Origin: UBA1351 sp965140555
Lineage (GTDB): Bacteria; Bacillota; Clostridia; Lachnospirales; Vallitaleaceae
Length of the DNA: 64,000 nt
Direction: 5' to 3'
NCBI GenBank assembly: GCA_965140555.1
Contig: OZ223259.1
Location: forward strand, 1,426,001 to 1,490,000
Each line of letters opens with the position of its first letter. Position 1 is the stretch's first letter. The notes under the pieces were generated by a model, which made no database searches, was not told the origin of the DNA, and worked only from the letters and a program-made list of their open reading frames with translations. The position numbers and the translations under genes are program-made. Shown here in pieces: positions 26,445 through 35,365 of the stretch.

Positions 26445-27377
26445 TTATTCCTTTACGCCGCCAATAGATAACCCACTAACAAAATAGCGTTGTAAGAACG
26501 GATATAACGCAACAATCGGTAAACATGTTAGAATCGTTGCCGCCGAACGAACGGACGTTGTTGTTACTTGGTGCCCAGCTGCTCCTGTCTGGCTAGAAAT
26601 ATTCGCATCACCACTTAACTGGCTAACAGAAGATAACAATTTCATTAATTCATATTGCAAGGTTGTTAAGTCACTAGACATACGATTATAAAGCATCGTG
26701 TCAAACCATGAATTCCATTGAGCTACTGCAATAAATAACGCAATTGTAGCAAAAACGGGTTTACATAACGGTGCATAAATCTTAATGAAAATCGTAAGGT
26801 ATCCTGCTCCGTCAATCTTTGCTGATTCCTCCAAACTATCTGACAAACCATTCATATACGTTCTTATAACCAGCATATTAAAGGCACTTAACATCCCCGG
26901 TACAATATATACCCAAAAGCTATTTGTAAGCCCTAATGTCTTATTCAACAAGAAAATCGGAATCAAACCACCATTAACATACATTGTTAATACAAAGAGA
27001 AATGAAATTGGTTTTGCAAAAATAAAATTCTTTCTGCTTAATACAAAGGATATCAATGCGGTTACAGATAATTGAAGCACTGTTCCGATCACTGTTCTAA
27101 GTACCGAGATATAAAGACCGGTCATCATGCTATCCTTTTTAAACACCGTTATGTAATTCGATAGTGTCCATTTCCTTGGCCATAAGTACACACCACCACG
27201 TAAGGAATCCATTGCGTCATTGAATGATATTGCCAATGTATTCAAAATAGGATACAAGGTAATAATTACCGCAAAGATAAGAATAATTCCTATAACCGAT
27301 GAATAAATAATATCACCGATTTTAATTTTTTTTCTTTTTTTAACTTTTATTTTATTATAACTATTTGTCTGATCCAT
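26445..27377 (-). CDS. Carbohydrate ABC transporter permease (LplC-like)
   Basis: The frame opens at 27410, but GAAAGGAAAGTT stands before the ATG at 27377 (310 residues). A very basic cytoplasmic N-terminus (KKRKKIKIGD) leads into six spans. The EAA loop is EESAKIDGAGYLTIFIKIYAPLC, and the C-terminus FLQRYFVSGLSIGGVKE is diagnostic of LplC-type subunits. It is the last gene of the three-gene importer with the LplB-like permease and the binding lipoprotein. There is no ATPase gene, so a shared ATPase is expected. Confidence 0.92.
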   Translation of the reverse strand: MDQTNSYNKIKVKKRKKIKIGDIIYSSVIGIILIFAVIITLYPILNTLAISFNDAMDSLRGGVYLWPRKWTLSNYITVFKKDSMMTGLYISVLRTVIGTVLQLSVTALISFVLSRKNFIFAKPISFLFVLTMYVNGGLIPIFLLNKTLGLTNSFWVYIVPGMLSAFNMLVIRTYMNGLSDSLEESAKIDGAGYLTIFIKIYAPLCKPVFATIALFIAVAQWNSWFDTMLYNRMSSDLTTLQYELMKLLSSVSQLSGDANISSQTGAAGHQVTTTSVRSAATILTCLPIVALYPFLQRYFVSGLSIGGVKE

Positions 27378-27390
27378 AACTTTCCTTTCT

Positions 27391-28326
27391 CTAAAACAAG
27401 CGTTCTTCACCAGCTGCTTTAGCTAAATGATTAGCAAGGAATATCAAAATAATACTGACAACACTTTTGAAAATACCGGCTGCTACCCCTAGTGAATAGT
27501 CTCCTTGACTAATTCCATATTTAAGTACATAAATGTCAATTGTTTGTGACACACTTTGAACTAATCCATTTCCAAGTAAATATTGAATCTCAAAACCGGC
27601 ATTCAATACGTTACCTATATTTATAAGAAGTAGAATAAATATCGTTGGCTTAATTCCCGGTAAAGTAATATGAATCATTTTCTGTAATTTGCCGGCTCCG
27701 TCAATAGATGCTGCCTCATACAAATCAGGACTGATTGCGGTTATTGCCGCCAAATAGATAATACTATTCCATCCGGTTTCTTTCCAGACATTTGCAAAAC
27801 CTACAATCCACCAAAAGAGCCCCTTATATGTAAAGAAATTAATCGGTTCCGGTAATATATGAAGCCATACCAAGATTTCATTCACAATCCCATGGTCTAT
27901 GGATAATGCATCTTGCAAAATCCCACACACAATAATCATTGAAAGGAAGTGGGGTAGATAAGAAACCGTTTGAACGAATTTCTTTGGTGTCTTATGTATA
28001 ACTTCATTTAGAATCAACGCAAATCCGATGGCAAAAATAAAGCTAAGAACGAGATTAATAATCCCCATTGCCAATGTATTACGAATTATTTTCAAAAAAT
28101 CTGTATTATCTACAAATAGAAACTTGAATTTATCAAGCCCTACAAACTCCGAATGAAAAAATCCTTTTGCCGGTTTGTATTTTTGGAATGCCATCACCCA
28201 TCCTACTAAAGGAAGATAATTAAATACAAGTATATAAATCACAAAAGGTATTGAAAGAAAAATAAGCTCTTTTTGTTTCTTTATTGTTGTCCAATTCAAT
28301 TTTCTTTTTTGATTTGCTCCAGTCAT
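27391..28326 (-). CDS. Sugar ABC transporter permease (LplB-like)
   Basis: The frame extends to a TTG at 28338, but the ATG at 28326 starts the more usual MTGANQKRK; the ribosome site (AGAAAG) is weak for either. It has about 311 residues and six spans, the first at LIFLSIPFVIYILVFNYLP. The EAA loop is YEAASIDGAGKLQKMIHITLPG. The motif GWVMAFQKYKP after the first span is typical of LplB proteins. It is followed after 13 bases by its LplC partner. Confidence 0.9.
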   Translation of the reverse strand: MTGANQKRKLNWTTIKKQKELIFLSIPFVIYILVFNYLPLVGWVMAFQKYKPAKGFFHSEFVGLDKFKFLFVDNTDFLKIIRNTLAMGIINLVLSFIFAIGFALILNEVIHKTPKKFVQTVSYLPHFLSMIIVCGILQDALSIDHGIVNEILVWLHILPEPINFFTYKGLFWWIVGFANVWKETGWNSIIYLAAITAISPDLYEAASIDGAGKLQKMIHITLPGIKPTIFILLLINIGNVLNAGFEIQYLLGNGLVQSVSQTIDIYVLKYGISQGDYSLGVAAGIFKSVVSIILIFLANHLAKAAGEERLF

Positions 28327-28394
28327 TTTCACTACCAATCTTTCTATTGAAAAGCAGGTGTTAAAAACACCTGCTTAGTGTTTATGTATCTCTA

Positions 28395-30107
28395 TTATGG
28401 TCTTACATCAACGCCTTGTACCAATTCAATACGTTGATAAACCGCCTCTTGGATTTCTGTAAAGAAATCTTCAGGTTTAACGTCTGAGTATGCATCCATA
28501 TATGTTTCCCACTTTGCATCAAAGTCATCTGCAATAACTAATTGTGGCAAATATTCATGTTTTGTCTCTTCCATCCTTGTCCATGCAAGTCCACCTGGTG
28601 TTTCTGTTGTCATTGTTCCGACAAAAGACCACATTGGATACCAAGGTTGTTCATAACCGTCAATTTCATTATAATCAAGCATTTGAACATAGGTTTCTGC
28701 ATCATATGCTTGTAAACATTCTTGAACTTCGTCTGTTAATCCAACAAAGAATTCTGACGGTTGTGTCTCCGGCGTCATTGCATTCTTACCATCCGGATGC
28801 ATACCTGAGTATGTTGGGAAGTAAGAGTAACTGCAAAGGTGAGACGCTTTGTAATCCGATTGTACTGCACGATCACGCATTTCTTGTGTTCTTGTAAACA
28901 ATCCGTCATCTCCAACATTATAATCTACATCTTCAACACCCCAGTTTCTAAGGGTTAAGACTTCAGGATCCATAATATCGTTGACAAATTTCAAAGCACC
29001 TTCTACATCTTCACATCCGGTTGTAATACTAAGACCACCGGAAAGAACAGCCGCTTCATTTGCTACATAATACATTTCATCCATTCCAGGGTCAATCGTA
29101 ATACCCAGTGGAACATATGTACAATCATCTAATCCTTGTGATTTAATGGAATCTTCTGCTGTAGCAAAATCCCAGTGTTGTTCTACCATAGCAAGGACCC
29201 GGCCTGAAGCTACTTTTTCAAGAAATTGATCATGATTCATCGTCATAAACTCAGGATCAACAATGCCTTTTTTATATTCTTCATTCAGTTTTCTAAAATA
29301 GCGTTGTGCAACATCCGTTACATTATAGTCCGATGCAATATAAGTCTCAGGATCAACAATACATCGTCCGTTGTTTGGATAACCTGCAAGGAATTGAGGT
29401 GGATTTTCCAAACAGAAATAGTACCAGTCATATGTTAAGATTTCAAAAGGAATAACCGATGTCCCATCTTCCATTGTCGGATTCGCCGCAGTGTAGTCTT
29501 CCAATAAATCAAAGAGTTGATCTAATGATTCGATTTCAGGATAATCTGCCCATTTTAATACACGTGTTTGAATCCAGAATGCTTCTGAATTATTTTGGGT
29601 ATCCATCAATTTCTCATTAATATTACCAAATTGAGGAATAGAATAAATATGACCATCTTCTTGACGGAGCGTATTCCATTGTGAGTCACTCCACAATTTT
29701 TTAATGTTCGGATATTGATCAAAATACTCATCAATCGGAACTAATACTTCTGCTTCTTGCAACTGAGGTGTCCAGTTAATAAAATCCGGATATTCGCCTC
29801 CTGCAATCATCATCCCAACAGCTTCTTCTGCTGTTTGACCTGTTAGCCAAGTTTCTTTACATTCTGCACCGATTTTTTCTGCAATGATTTGTTTAATGTC
29901 ATTGTCATCATTGATTTCAGCACCTTCTCTGTCAAAAAATGCGGTGAACTCTTTAATCTTTGTTTCAGTATCTGGCGCATCGGATGTATCGGATGCACCT
30001 CCTCCTTCTTGCGATCCATTGTCTGAATCCCCACCACCGCTACAGCCGGCAAAAGCAGCTGTAATGATAACTAGACAAATGAATAGTGAAAACCATCTTC
30101 TTTTCAT
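28395..30107 (-). CDS. Extracellular solute-binding lipoprotein (LipO/LplA-like)
   Basis: A 570-residue binding protein, large for the class but normal for the LplA/LipO group. The lipobox AGCSGGGDSD puts the lipidated Cys near residue 22, followed by a Gly/Ser/Asp-rich tether. The mature part starts with EFTAFFDREGAEINDDND and has many aromatic residues suited to sugar stacking (YDWYYFCLENPP, WYPMWSF). GGAGGGACGTT precedes the ATG. It is the first gene of the importer, located just after the YesM/YesN regulators, with an AT-rich direct repeat upstream. Confidence 0.92.
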   Translation of the reverse strand: MKRRWFSLFICLVIITAAFAGCSGGGDSDNGSQEGGGASDTSDAPDTETKIKEFTAFFDREGAEINDDNDIKQIIAEKIGAECKETWLTGQTAEEAVGMMIAGGEYPDFINWTPQLQEAEVLVPIDEYFDQYPNIKKLWSDSQWNTLRQEDGHIYSIPQFGNINEKLMDTQNNSEAFWIQTRVLKWADYPEIESLDQLFDLLEDYTAANPTMEDGTSVIPFEILTYDWYYFCLENPPQFLAGYPNNGRCIVDPETYIASDYNVTDVAQRYFRKLNEEYKKGIVDPEFMTMNHDQFLEKVASGRVLAMVEQHWDFATAEDSIKSQGLDDCTYVPLGITIDPGMDEMYYVANEAAVLSGGLSITTGCEDVEGALKFVNDIMDPEVLTLRNWGVEDVDYNVGDDGLFTRTQEMRDRAVQSDYKASHLCSYSYFPTYSGMHPDGKNAMTPETQPSEFFVGLTDEVQECLQAYDAETYVQMLDYNEIDGYEQPWYPMWSFVGTMTTETPGGLAWTRMEETKHEYLPQLVIADDFDAKWETYMDAYSDVKPEDFFTEIQEAVYQRIELVQGVDVRP

Positions 30108-30174
30108 AACGTCCCTCCGTATTTAAGATTTTGTACTTACACAGTATAGCAAATACAACACCTTCACACCCCCT

Positions 30175-30209
30175 ACAAATTATATATACAACCCTCACAA
30201 ATTATATAT
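30175..30209. promoter_or_regulatory. Tandem 13-bp direct repeats upstream of the binding-protein gene
   Basis: ACAAATTATATAT occurs at 30175-30187 and again at 30197-30209, 22 bases apart, close to two helical turns. Each is preceded by a C-rich tetranucleotide. AraC-type response regulators usually bind pairs of direct repeats at this period, so this is a plausible YesN site controlling the importer operon, whose ATG is at 30107. Confidence 0.55.
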
Positions 30210-30222
30210 TTTTTGTGCATTA

Positions 30223-31857
30223 TTACTTTTTCATTTTATCCTTATCCCATCTTTTACGAAATCTTGTCGGTGTCATCCCATACATTTCTTCAAATTTTCC
30301 AACAAAATACTCACGATTCTTATACCCCACTTCTTCTGAGATTTCATAGATTAACTTATCTGTATTCAATATACTTTCTGCTGCTTTTCGAATACGGATA
30401 TTATTCAAATACGTCTTAAAGGAACAACCATATTGTTTTTTGAATACTTGCCCAAGATAGGCACTGTTAATATAATACTTTTCACCAAACATTTTGAGAC
30501 TTAAATTTTCTCTATAATTTGTATGCATATCCTCTATTATCTCTGCAATGCTTCCTTGAACCGTTTTTTTCTTAAGTTGCGATAAATAATCGGAATACTC
30601 TTGTAAAAACACTAAGAATTTTAATTGACTCCCATGATCTGACTCTGTTGAAAAAACTGCTTCCCTTATATATTGCATTATATTTTCTTGATTGATTTCC
30701 GCATCATGACTATACGCTAATCCTAAGAGCCTATAAATCAAATATTGCATATTACTGCCAACTGCTTCTGTATTCATACCATCTTCCATTAAGTTCGCAT
30801 ACAACATATCATATAAGACTCTTCCATATTTTTTGATTCGGATTCCATCATTGATTTCTATGGCATGAATCAACTGATCCAGCGTCATTTTGAATTGACT
30901 GTTTTGTGCACTCATCTGTATATAGAGATCACCGGATTCTCTACTTCCTGTTTTATAGAACCGCAAAGACCGAAGCATAACTGCATCTCTAAACGACTCC
31001 GTTATTTGACAAATATCGTCAACTTCACTTCCAATACAAGCAACTATTTCATATCCTACACGCTCTGACAGTTCTTCTAATACCCGCTTCATCCATGCTT
31101 CTTTTGTCGTCTCTTTATCCGTTAGCATCTGACGGCAAAAAATAATTCCCATATCATAACAAAGCGTATGATTCATCACATTGGAAATAATATGCTGCCC
31201 ATAATTTTTCATCATAAGCTTTGCATATTCTCCCAGTTTTTTTTGTACTTCTCTACGACCTTCTTCCGGTAATATATAGAATTTTTTATCATTGAGTGAT
31301 ATTTCAAAATGAATATAAAAGAGACCGCCGGATAAAGACATTTTATCCCGTATATAATCAAGATTGGCACAATCCGCCTTTCCCCATATAATTGCAGCCA
31401 AATGCCTCTCTAGATAATCGGTTTCATTTTCTATCTTTGTTTCTTCAATCCTTTTATTTCGGCTATACTCGCTCATGATTTTACGTAGTGTTTCAAGTAA
31501 TTCATCTTTTTGAATCGGCTTTAAAATGTAGTCACGGCAACCACAGCTAATTGCTGTTTTCGCATATTCAAAATCATAATAACCACTTAGTATGATAATA
31601 CTCGCGTCACTTAACCCCTCTTGTTTTATTCGGGTAACAAGTTCAACGCCATCCATTTCAGGCATCTTAATGTCCGTAATAATCATGTCATACGCATTGT
31701 CCTTCAAAAGTTTAATCGCTGCTTGACCATTAGAGGCTTGACCTGTAATGATAAATCCTTCTGCCTCCCAGTCAATCAATACTTCTAACCCTTGCCTAAT
31801 AAACGGTTCATCATCAACAATCAAAACCCTTAACAATGGTATGTTCCCTCTATACAT
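30223..31857 (-). CDS. YesN-type response regulator with AraC DNA-binding domain
   Basis: A 544-residue regulator. The N-terminal receiver has acidic VDDEP, phospho-acceptor Asp62 (IITDIKMPEMDG) and the Lys in RDYILKPIQKDE. A long middle region (about 150-430) of unknown fold follows. The C-terminal 100 residues carry two helix-turn-helix motifs (LSLKMFGEKYYINSAYLGQVF and the ISEEVGYKNREYFVGKFEEM part), ending GMTPTRFRKRW. The ATG is preceded by GAGGTG and lies three bases after the kinase stop. It should activate the LplB/LplC importer downstream. Confidence 0.93.
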   Translation of the reverse strand: MYRGNIPLLRVLIVDDEPFIRQGLEVLIDWEAEGFIITGQASNGQAAIKLLKDNAYDMIITDIKMPEMDGVELVTRIKQEGLSDASIIILSGYYDFEYAKTAISCGCRDYILKPIQKDELLETLRKIMSEYSRNKRIEETKIENETDYLERHLAAIIWGKADCANLDYIRDKMSLSGGLFYIHFEISLNDKKFYILPEEGRREVQKKLGEYAKLMMKNYGQHIISNVMNHTLCYDMGIIFCRQMLTDKETTKEAWMKRVLEELSERVGYEIVACIGSEVDDICQITESFRDAVMLRSLRFYKTGSRESGDLYIQMSAQNSQFKMTLDQLIHAIEINDGIRIKKYGRVLYDMLYANLMEDGMNTEAVGSNMQYLIYRLLGLAYSHDAEINQENIMQYIREAVFSTESDHGSQLKFLVFLQEYSDYLSQLKKKTVQGSIAEIIEDMHTNYRENLSLKMFGEKYYINSAYLGQVFKKQYGCSFKTYLNNIRIRKAAESILNTDKLIYEISEEVGYKNREYFVGKFEEMYGMTPTRFRKRWDKDKMKK

Positions 31858-31860
31858 CCT

Positions 31861-33708
31861 TTACACCTCTTTCTCATTATCGTTTAGCCATTTAATAGGT
31901 ATTTGTATAATTATACATGTCCCCATATTTTTTTCACTTTCAACAAAAATACGCGTTTCTTCATTGCAATATTTTTTCAATCGAATACCTGCATTTAACA
32001 TTCCTAGTGATACCGTCTTCTGTAAATCCAGTATATCCGCTCCATTAATGAGCTTCTCCAATTCGTTAGCCTGTTCTTCTTCCATTCCCACACCGGTATC
32101 TTCAATTTCAATCGTCAAAAAGTCATTATGCATATATACCGAAATAAAAATCATACCTGAATGGTTTTCTTTATTTAATCCATGGACACATGCATTCTCT
32201 ACAAACGTAACTAAGGATAAACTCGGGACAACATATTTTTTGCAGTCTTCAGGAATTCTTATACGATAGTCAAAGGCTTCTCCGAAGCGATATTTTTGTA
32301 GTTCCAAATAGTCTTCTGCAAAGCTGATTTCTTTTTCCAATGTTATCAAATCCGACCCCCATTCCGCACTTTTTCTCATAAGCTTTGCCAAACTTTCAAT
32401 CATCTTCGCAGTTTCCTGTTCATTTTTGATAACACTTCGCATTCTAATGGTCTCTAACACATTAAACATAAAGTGTGGATTAATCTGACTATAAAGAGCC
32501 AGTAACTCTGCCTGTTGCCTTGCCATTACATCCGATTGACGTTCTAGCTTACTCTTATACTCATATTGAATCAAGTCTCTCATCCGAACAATCATCAGAT
32601 TATAATTATCAATCATCTCACCGATCTCATCCGTTCCTTGCTGTTCTTCAATCAAGTTAAACGACTCATTCTTAACCTGATTCATATAATCACCAACCAA
32701 CAATACCCGCTCTGTAACAGAATGCCCCACAAGAATTAATATAAAAATAGGAATTACAGCATCTGCTAATAATAAAAGGACTAACATCCACATTCTTTCT
32801 TTCAACAATGCCATATAATTCGTTTCATAACCGACTAAATAAATATCATAATCATAACCATACGACGAATATGACTTGTGGGAATCTACTTTTAAATCTG
32901 CGATATCTGCAACACTTCTAAACGGGTTTTTTTGGCTTTTATTAGTATCTTGTGTTGAAAACAAGATACTGTCACCATTGGTTACATAGATTGTTGTGCC
33001 AAACGATGCATCTTTAATCGATTCAGCCATTTTCGCATAATTCAAGTCCATTTTAACAATCTTTTCAACATCTGTACGTCCATAGAAATTAATATAGCGG
33101 ATTAATGATATGATTTTTTTTTCTGCATTTGGGTATTCTGATTGGTTGAAATAGGTTAGTATCTTTAACTCTTCATTCGATGTCTTAAAGGATCTATACC
33201 ACTCTTCTGACTTAATGGAAGCAATTTTATAGTATCGTCCTCCGTTAATCATGGTATCATTATCTGAATATAAGGTAATATCTTGTATTAGATATTTGGA
33301 ACTAGAATAAAAAACATAATTTTCAAACACACTTTGGTACGCTGAAAAATAGGCACTCTGACTCTTATACTGTGTGTCTAAAAAAGAAGCAATTGAATTA
33401 TTTGCATATAAATCAATGGCTATATAGGCAGCATTTTCAAAGGATGAAGATATATTATTCGCTACCGAATCGGATATGTTGTTAATTTTATCCTGACGCT
33501 CTTGCACTGACGCTCTCAATGTTGTTCCAATAATAACTACATTTGAGACAAAAACAGGAACTAGAGCACAAAAAATGTACAGGTATACAATTTTAGTTCT
33601 CATCGTCTTATTATTAACGACTTGCTGTAATTTTTTATATCCTTTACTAATATGACTATTCTTCAAACGAAACAGCTGTTTGTTAATCCCTACTCTCTTT
33701 ATATTCAT
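31861..33708 (-). CDS. YesM-type sensor histidine kinase
   Basis: A 615-residue membrane kinase. Two spans (about 40-62 and 300-325) enclose a 240-residue outer Cache-like sensor. A HAMP segment follows, then a His-kinase domain with the family box QINPHFMFNVLETIRM (phospho-His), the N-box VENACVHGLN and the G-box DTGVGMEEE. It is translated just ahead of YesN and likely senses an extracellular sugar or its bound transporter. GGGGAAG lies 10 bases before the ATG. Confidence 0.93.
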   Translation of the reverse strand: MNIKRVGINKQLFRLKNSHISKGYKKLQQVVNNKTMRTKIVYLYIFCALVPVFVSNVVIIGTTLRASVQERQDKINNISDSVANNISSSFENAAYIAIDLYANNSIASFLDTQYKSQSAYFSAYQSVFENYVFYSSSKYLIQDITLYSDNDTMINGGRYYKIASIKSEEWYRSFKTSNEELKILTYFNQSEYPNAEKKIISLIRYINFYGRTDVEKIVKMDLNYAKMAESIKDASFGTTIYVTNGDSILFSTQDTNKSQKNPFRSVADIADLKVDSHKSYSSYGYDYDIYLVGYETNYMALLKERMWMLVLLLLADAVIPIFILILVGHSVTERVLLVGDYMNQVKNESFNLIEEQQGTDEIGEMIDNYNLMIVRMRDLIQYEYKSKLERQSDVMARQQAELLALYSQINPHFMFNVLETIRMRSVIKNEQETAKMIESLAKLMRKSAEWGSDLITLEKEISFAEDYLELQKYRFGEAFDYRIRIPEDCKKYVVPSLSLVTFVENACVHGLNKENHSGMIFISVYMHNDFLTIEIEDTGVGMEEEQANELEKLINGADILDLQKTVSLGMLNAGIRLKKYCNEETRIFVESEKNMGTCIIIQIPIKWLNDNEKEV

Positions 33709-33787
33709 GATTTATTCTTCCCCATTTATAATTCTCTTCACTCGATTGCGTCAACATTTTATGATACCCGCAACGCTCTCATACACA

Positions 33788-33816
33788 GTCTATTTATGAG
33801 CGTGCCGGTACACTCG
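33788..33816 (+). repeat. Solo right end of MITE family A (relic)
   Basis: GTCTATTTATGAGCGTGCCG, followed by GTACACTCG, matches the right terminal repeat of the family A copies at 20425-20454 and 56676-56704, including the final TACA. The abutting target motif is CTCG instead of CTAG. No left end or core is visible nearby, so it is a deletion relic in the 221-base gap between the kinase gene and fliB. Confidence 0.6.
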
Positions 33817-33929
33817 TCTTCTTTGGTAAGTAATTGCCAACACTAAACCAACTCTTAATTATTTATACTCATTTCAGAATTATAGTTACTTTGATTCTAA
33901 ATAAATTTTTATGTAAAGTCAAGCAAACC

Positions 33930-35096
33930 CTAAAACTCATACATCAATGTATTTATAATCCTATCCACTCCATACACCTCTTCTGTTTCAAAAATGGTTT
34001 CAAGGGTTTCGATATTCTCCACTAAATGCTCAATATCCTTAGAATATATATGACATATATCTACCATATCGGCGTCACAAAATTTACCGTTTTCCATCCA
34101 TCTTACAACGGCAAGCTCCTTAATCATAATGACGCTCATGACTGCTAATTTTATTTTTGATGACATGTCATAATCATAAAAAGATTTCATAAAGTAGCGA
34201 TATATAAAATACAGCAACACCTTATCAAACTGAATCATTTTCTCTCTGTAATAATGATTAAAGGCCTTATGTTTATTTATATAAAGGCCTTTACCCGATT
34301 CATTTTCCCAAAACGTACGTCGTAGATTATTCAAACTTAACGGGTCCTTCTCGTTGATGTGCTCTAAGTCCATATAGGTTTTAATATACTTATATACATC
34401 ATCATAGTTAACACTCTCTTCTCCTTTATTTGTACATAACTCCTTCTTCAATTCCTTTAAGTAATTATTCTTATTATACTGCTCCCTAACTTGCTTTAAT
34501 TTATCTAACTCAGCAAAATCCACTTTATCTTGTAGCTCTTCTACAAATCTAAGCACCATGGATGCCCTAAGACCTAAAGATAAGTCTTCCATTTCTATAA
34601 TACCTATTACTGTATCTCTACACTGAAAAAACTCTTCCAATATCCCTTCATGATCTACCTCCGACTTACCCCCATCCGTAGGCTCTTCACTAAGTTCAAA
34701 TTCTGTTGGCTCCGTATTCCTTAGTATTATGCGTGCTGCCTCCGGACAAGACAGGGATATACCCATTTCTTTTAAATCGAAAAACTCTTCTATATACCTT
34801 GGATACAACTTACAGGTATGACATAAATACTGCTCTCCTTTTTCTTTATGTATATCACAAAAGTTGCTCGTGTTTAGAAAGGGACATCGGTCGCCATCTA
34901 GTACAAAAATAGTGTCCCCCTCTTCATCAACCATCATTTTACTTCTTGATTTTTCTCCCAATGCCCCCTCCATGTTTTGATAGATTTCAGATGTTTGAGA
35001 ATCGATAACAACATCCCATCCTGCACAACAAGTATCTTCACAGTCTGAGGCTATACATTTAAATTCTTTATAGTAGCTTGGTACTCGTATTTTCAT
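33930..35096 (-). CDS. fliB: Flagellin lysine-N-methylase (FliB family)
   Basis: A 388-residue protein with the FliB N-terminus: KCIASDCEDTCCAGW, then NTSNFCDIHKEKG, YLCHTCKLYPR and LSCPEAARIIL. Together these give the cysteine set that probably holds an Fe-S cluster or zinc. In Salmonella, FliB methylates surface lysines of flagellin. The rest is alpha-helical and poorly conserved. No good ribosome site stands before the ATG, though this start matches the family (MKIRVPSYYKEF). It stands alone but next to chemoreceptor genes, consistent with a flagellated cell. Confidence 0.85.
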   Translation of the reverse strand: MKIRVPSYYKEFKCIASDCEDTCCAGWDVVIDSQTSEIYQNMEGALGEKSRSKMMVDEEGDTIFVLDGDRCPFLNTSNFCDIHKEKGEQYLCHTCKLYPRYIEEFFDLKEMGISLSCPEAARIILRNTEPTEFELSEEPTDGGKSEVDHEGILEEFFQCRDTVIGIIEMEDLSLGLRASMVLRFVEELQDKVDFAELDKLKQVREQYNKNNYLKELKKELCTNKGEESVNYDDVYKYIKTYMDLEHINEKDPLSLNNLRRTFWENESGKGLYINKHKAFNHYYREKMIQFDKVLLYFIYRYFMKSFYDYDMSSKIKLAVMSVIMIKELAVVRWMENGKFCDADMVDICHIYSKDIEHLVENIETLETIFETEEVYGVDRIINTLMYEF

Positions 35097-35262
35097 CCTC
35101 TTAGCTCACTTTCCATCTACAAGGCTCCCTTTAGTGACATTCACTCTATATTCTTTCATTAAGAATCGAGATTACTTCATGAAACTATTGTAGTCTAATT
35201 AGACTACTTGTCAACTTTACTGTTGATGAACAATCCTTTCTCCCTCCTTGTTATTGACGCTT

Positions 35263-35310
35263 AAAAAGAAACAGCCACCGGACTATAATCCAGAGGCTGT
35301 TTCTTTTTTA
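35263..35310 (-). terminator. Terminator of chemoreceptor gene 1
   Basis: AAACAGCC and GGCTGTTT close a stem with an inner CTGGA/TCCAG-type pairing (CTGGATTATAGTCCGG on the minus strand), with A and T runs on both sides. Nearly the same hairpin follows chemoreceptor 2 (37696-37735) and reappears at 49211-49244. Confidence 0.88.
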
Positions 35311-35365
35311 TCTACATCTTGATATATAAAATCAATCCTCAAGTCTATGCTACAAACTATCGATT

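Noticed and set aside
31748..32269. Plus-strand open frame of 173 codons opposite the YesM kinase gene
   Set aside because: Antisense to the conserved kinase catalytic domain with no ribosome site or domain of its own.
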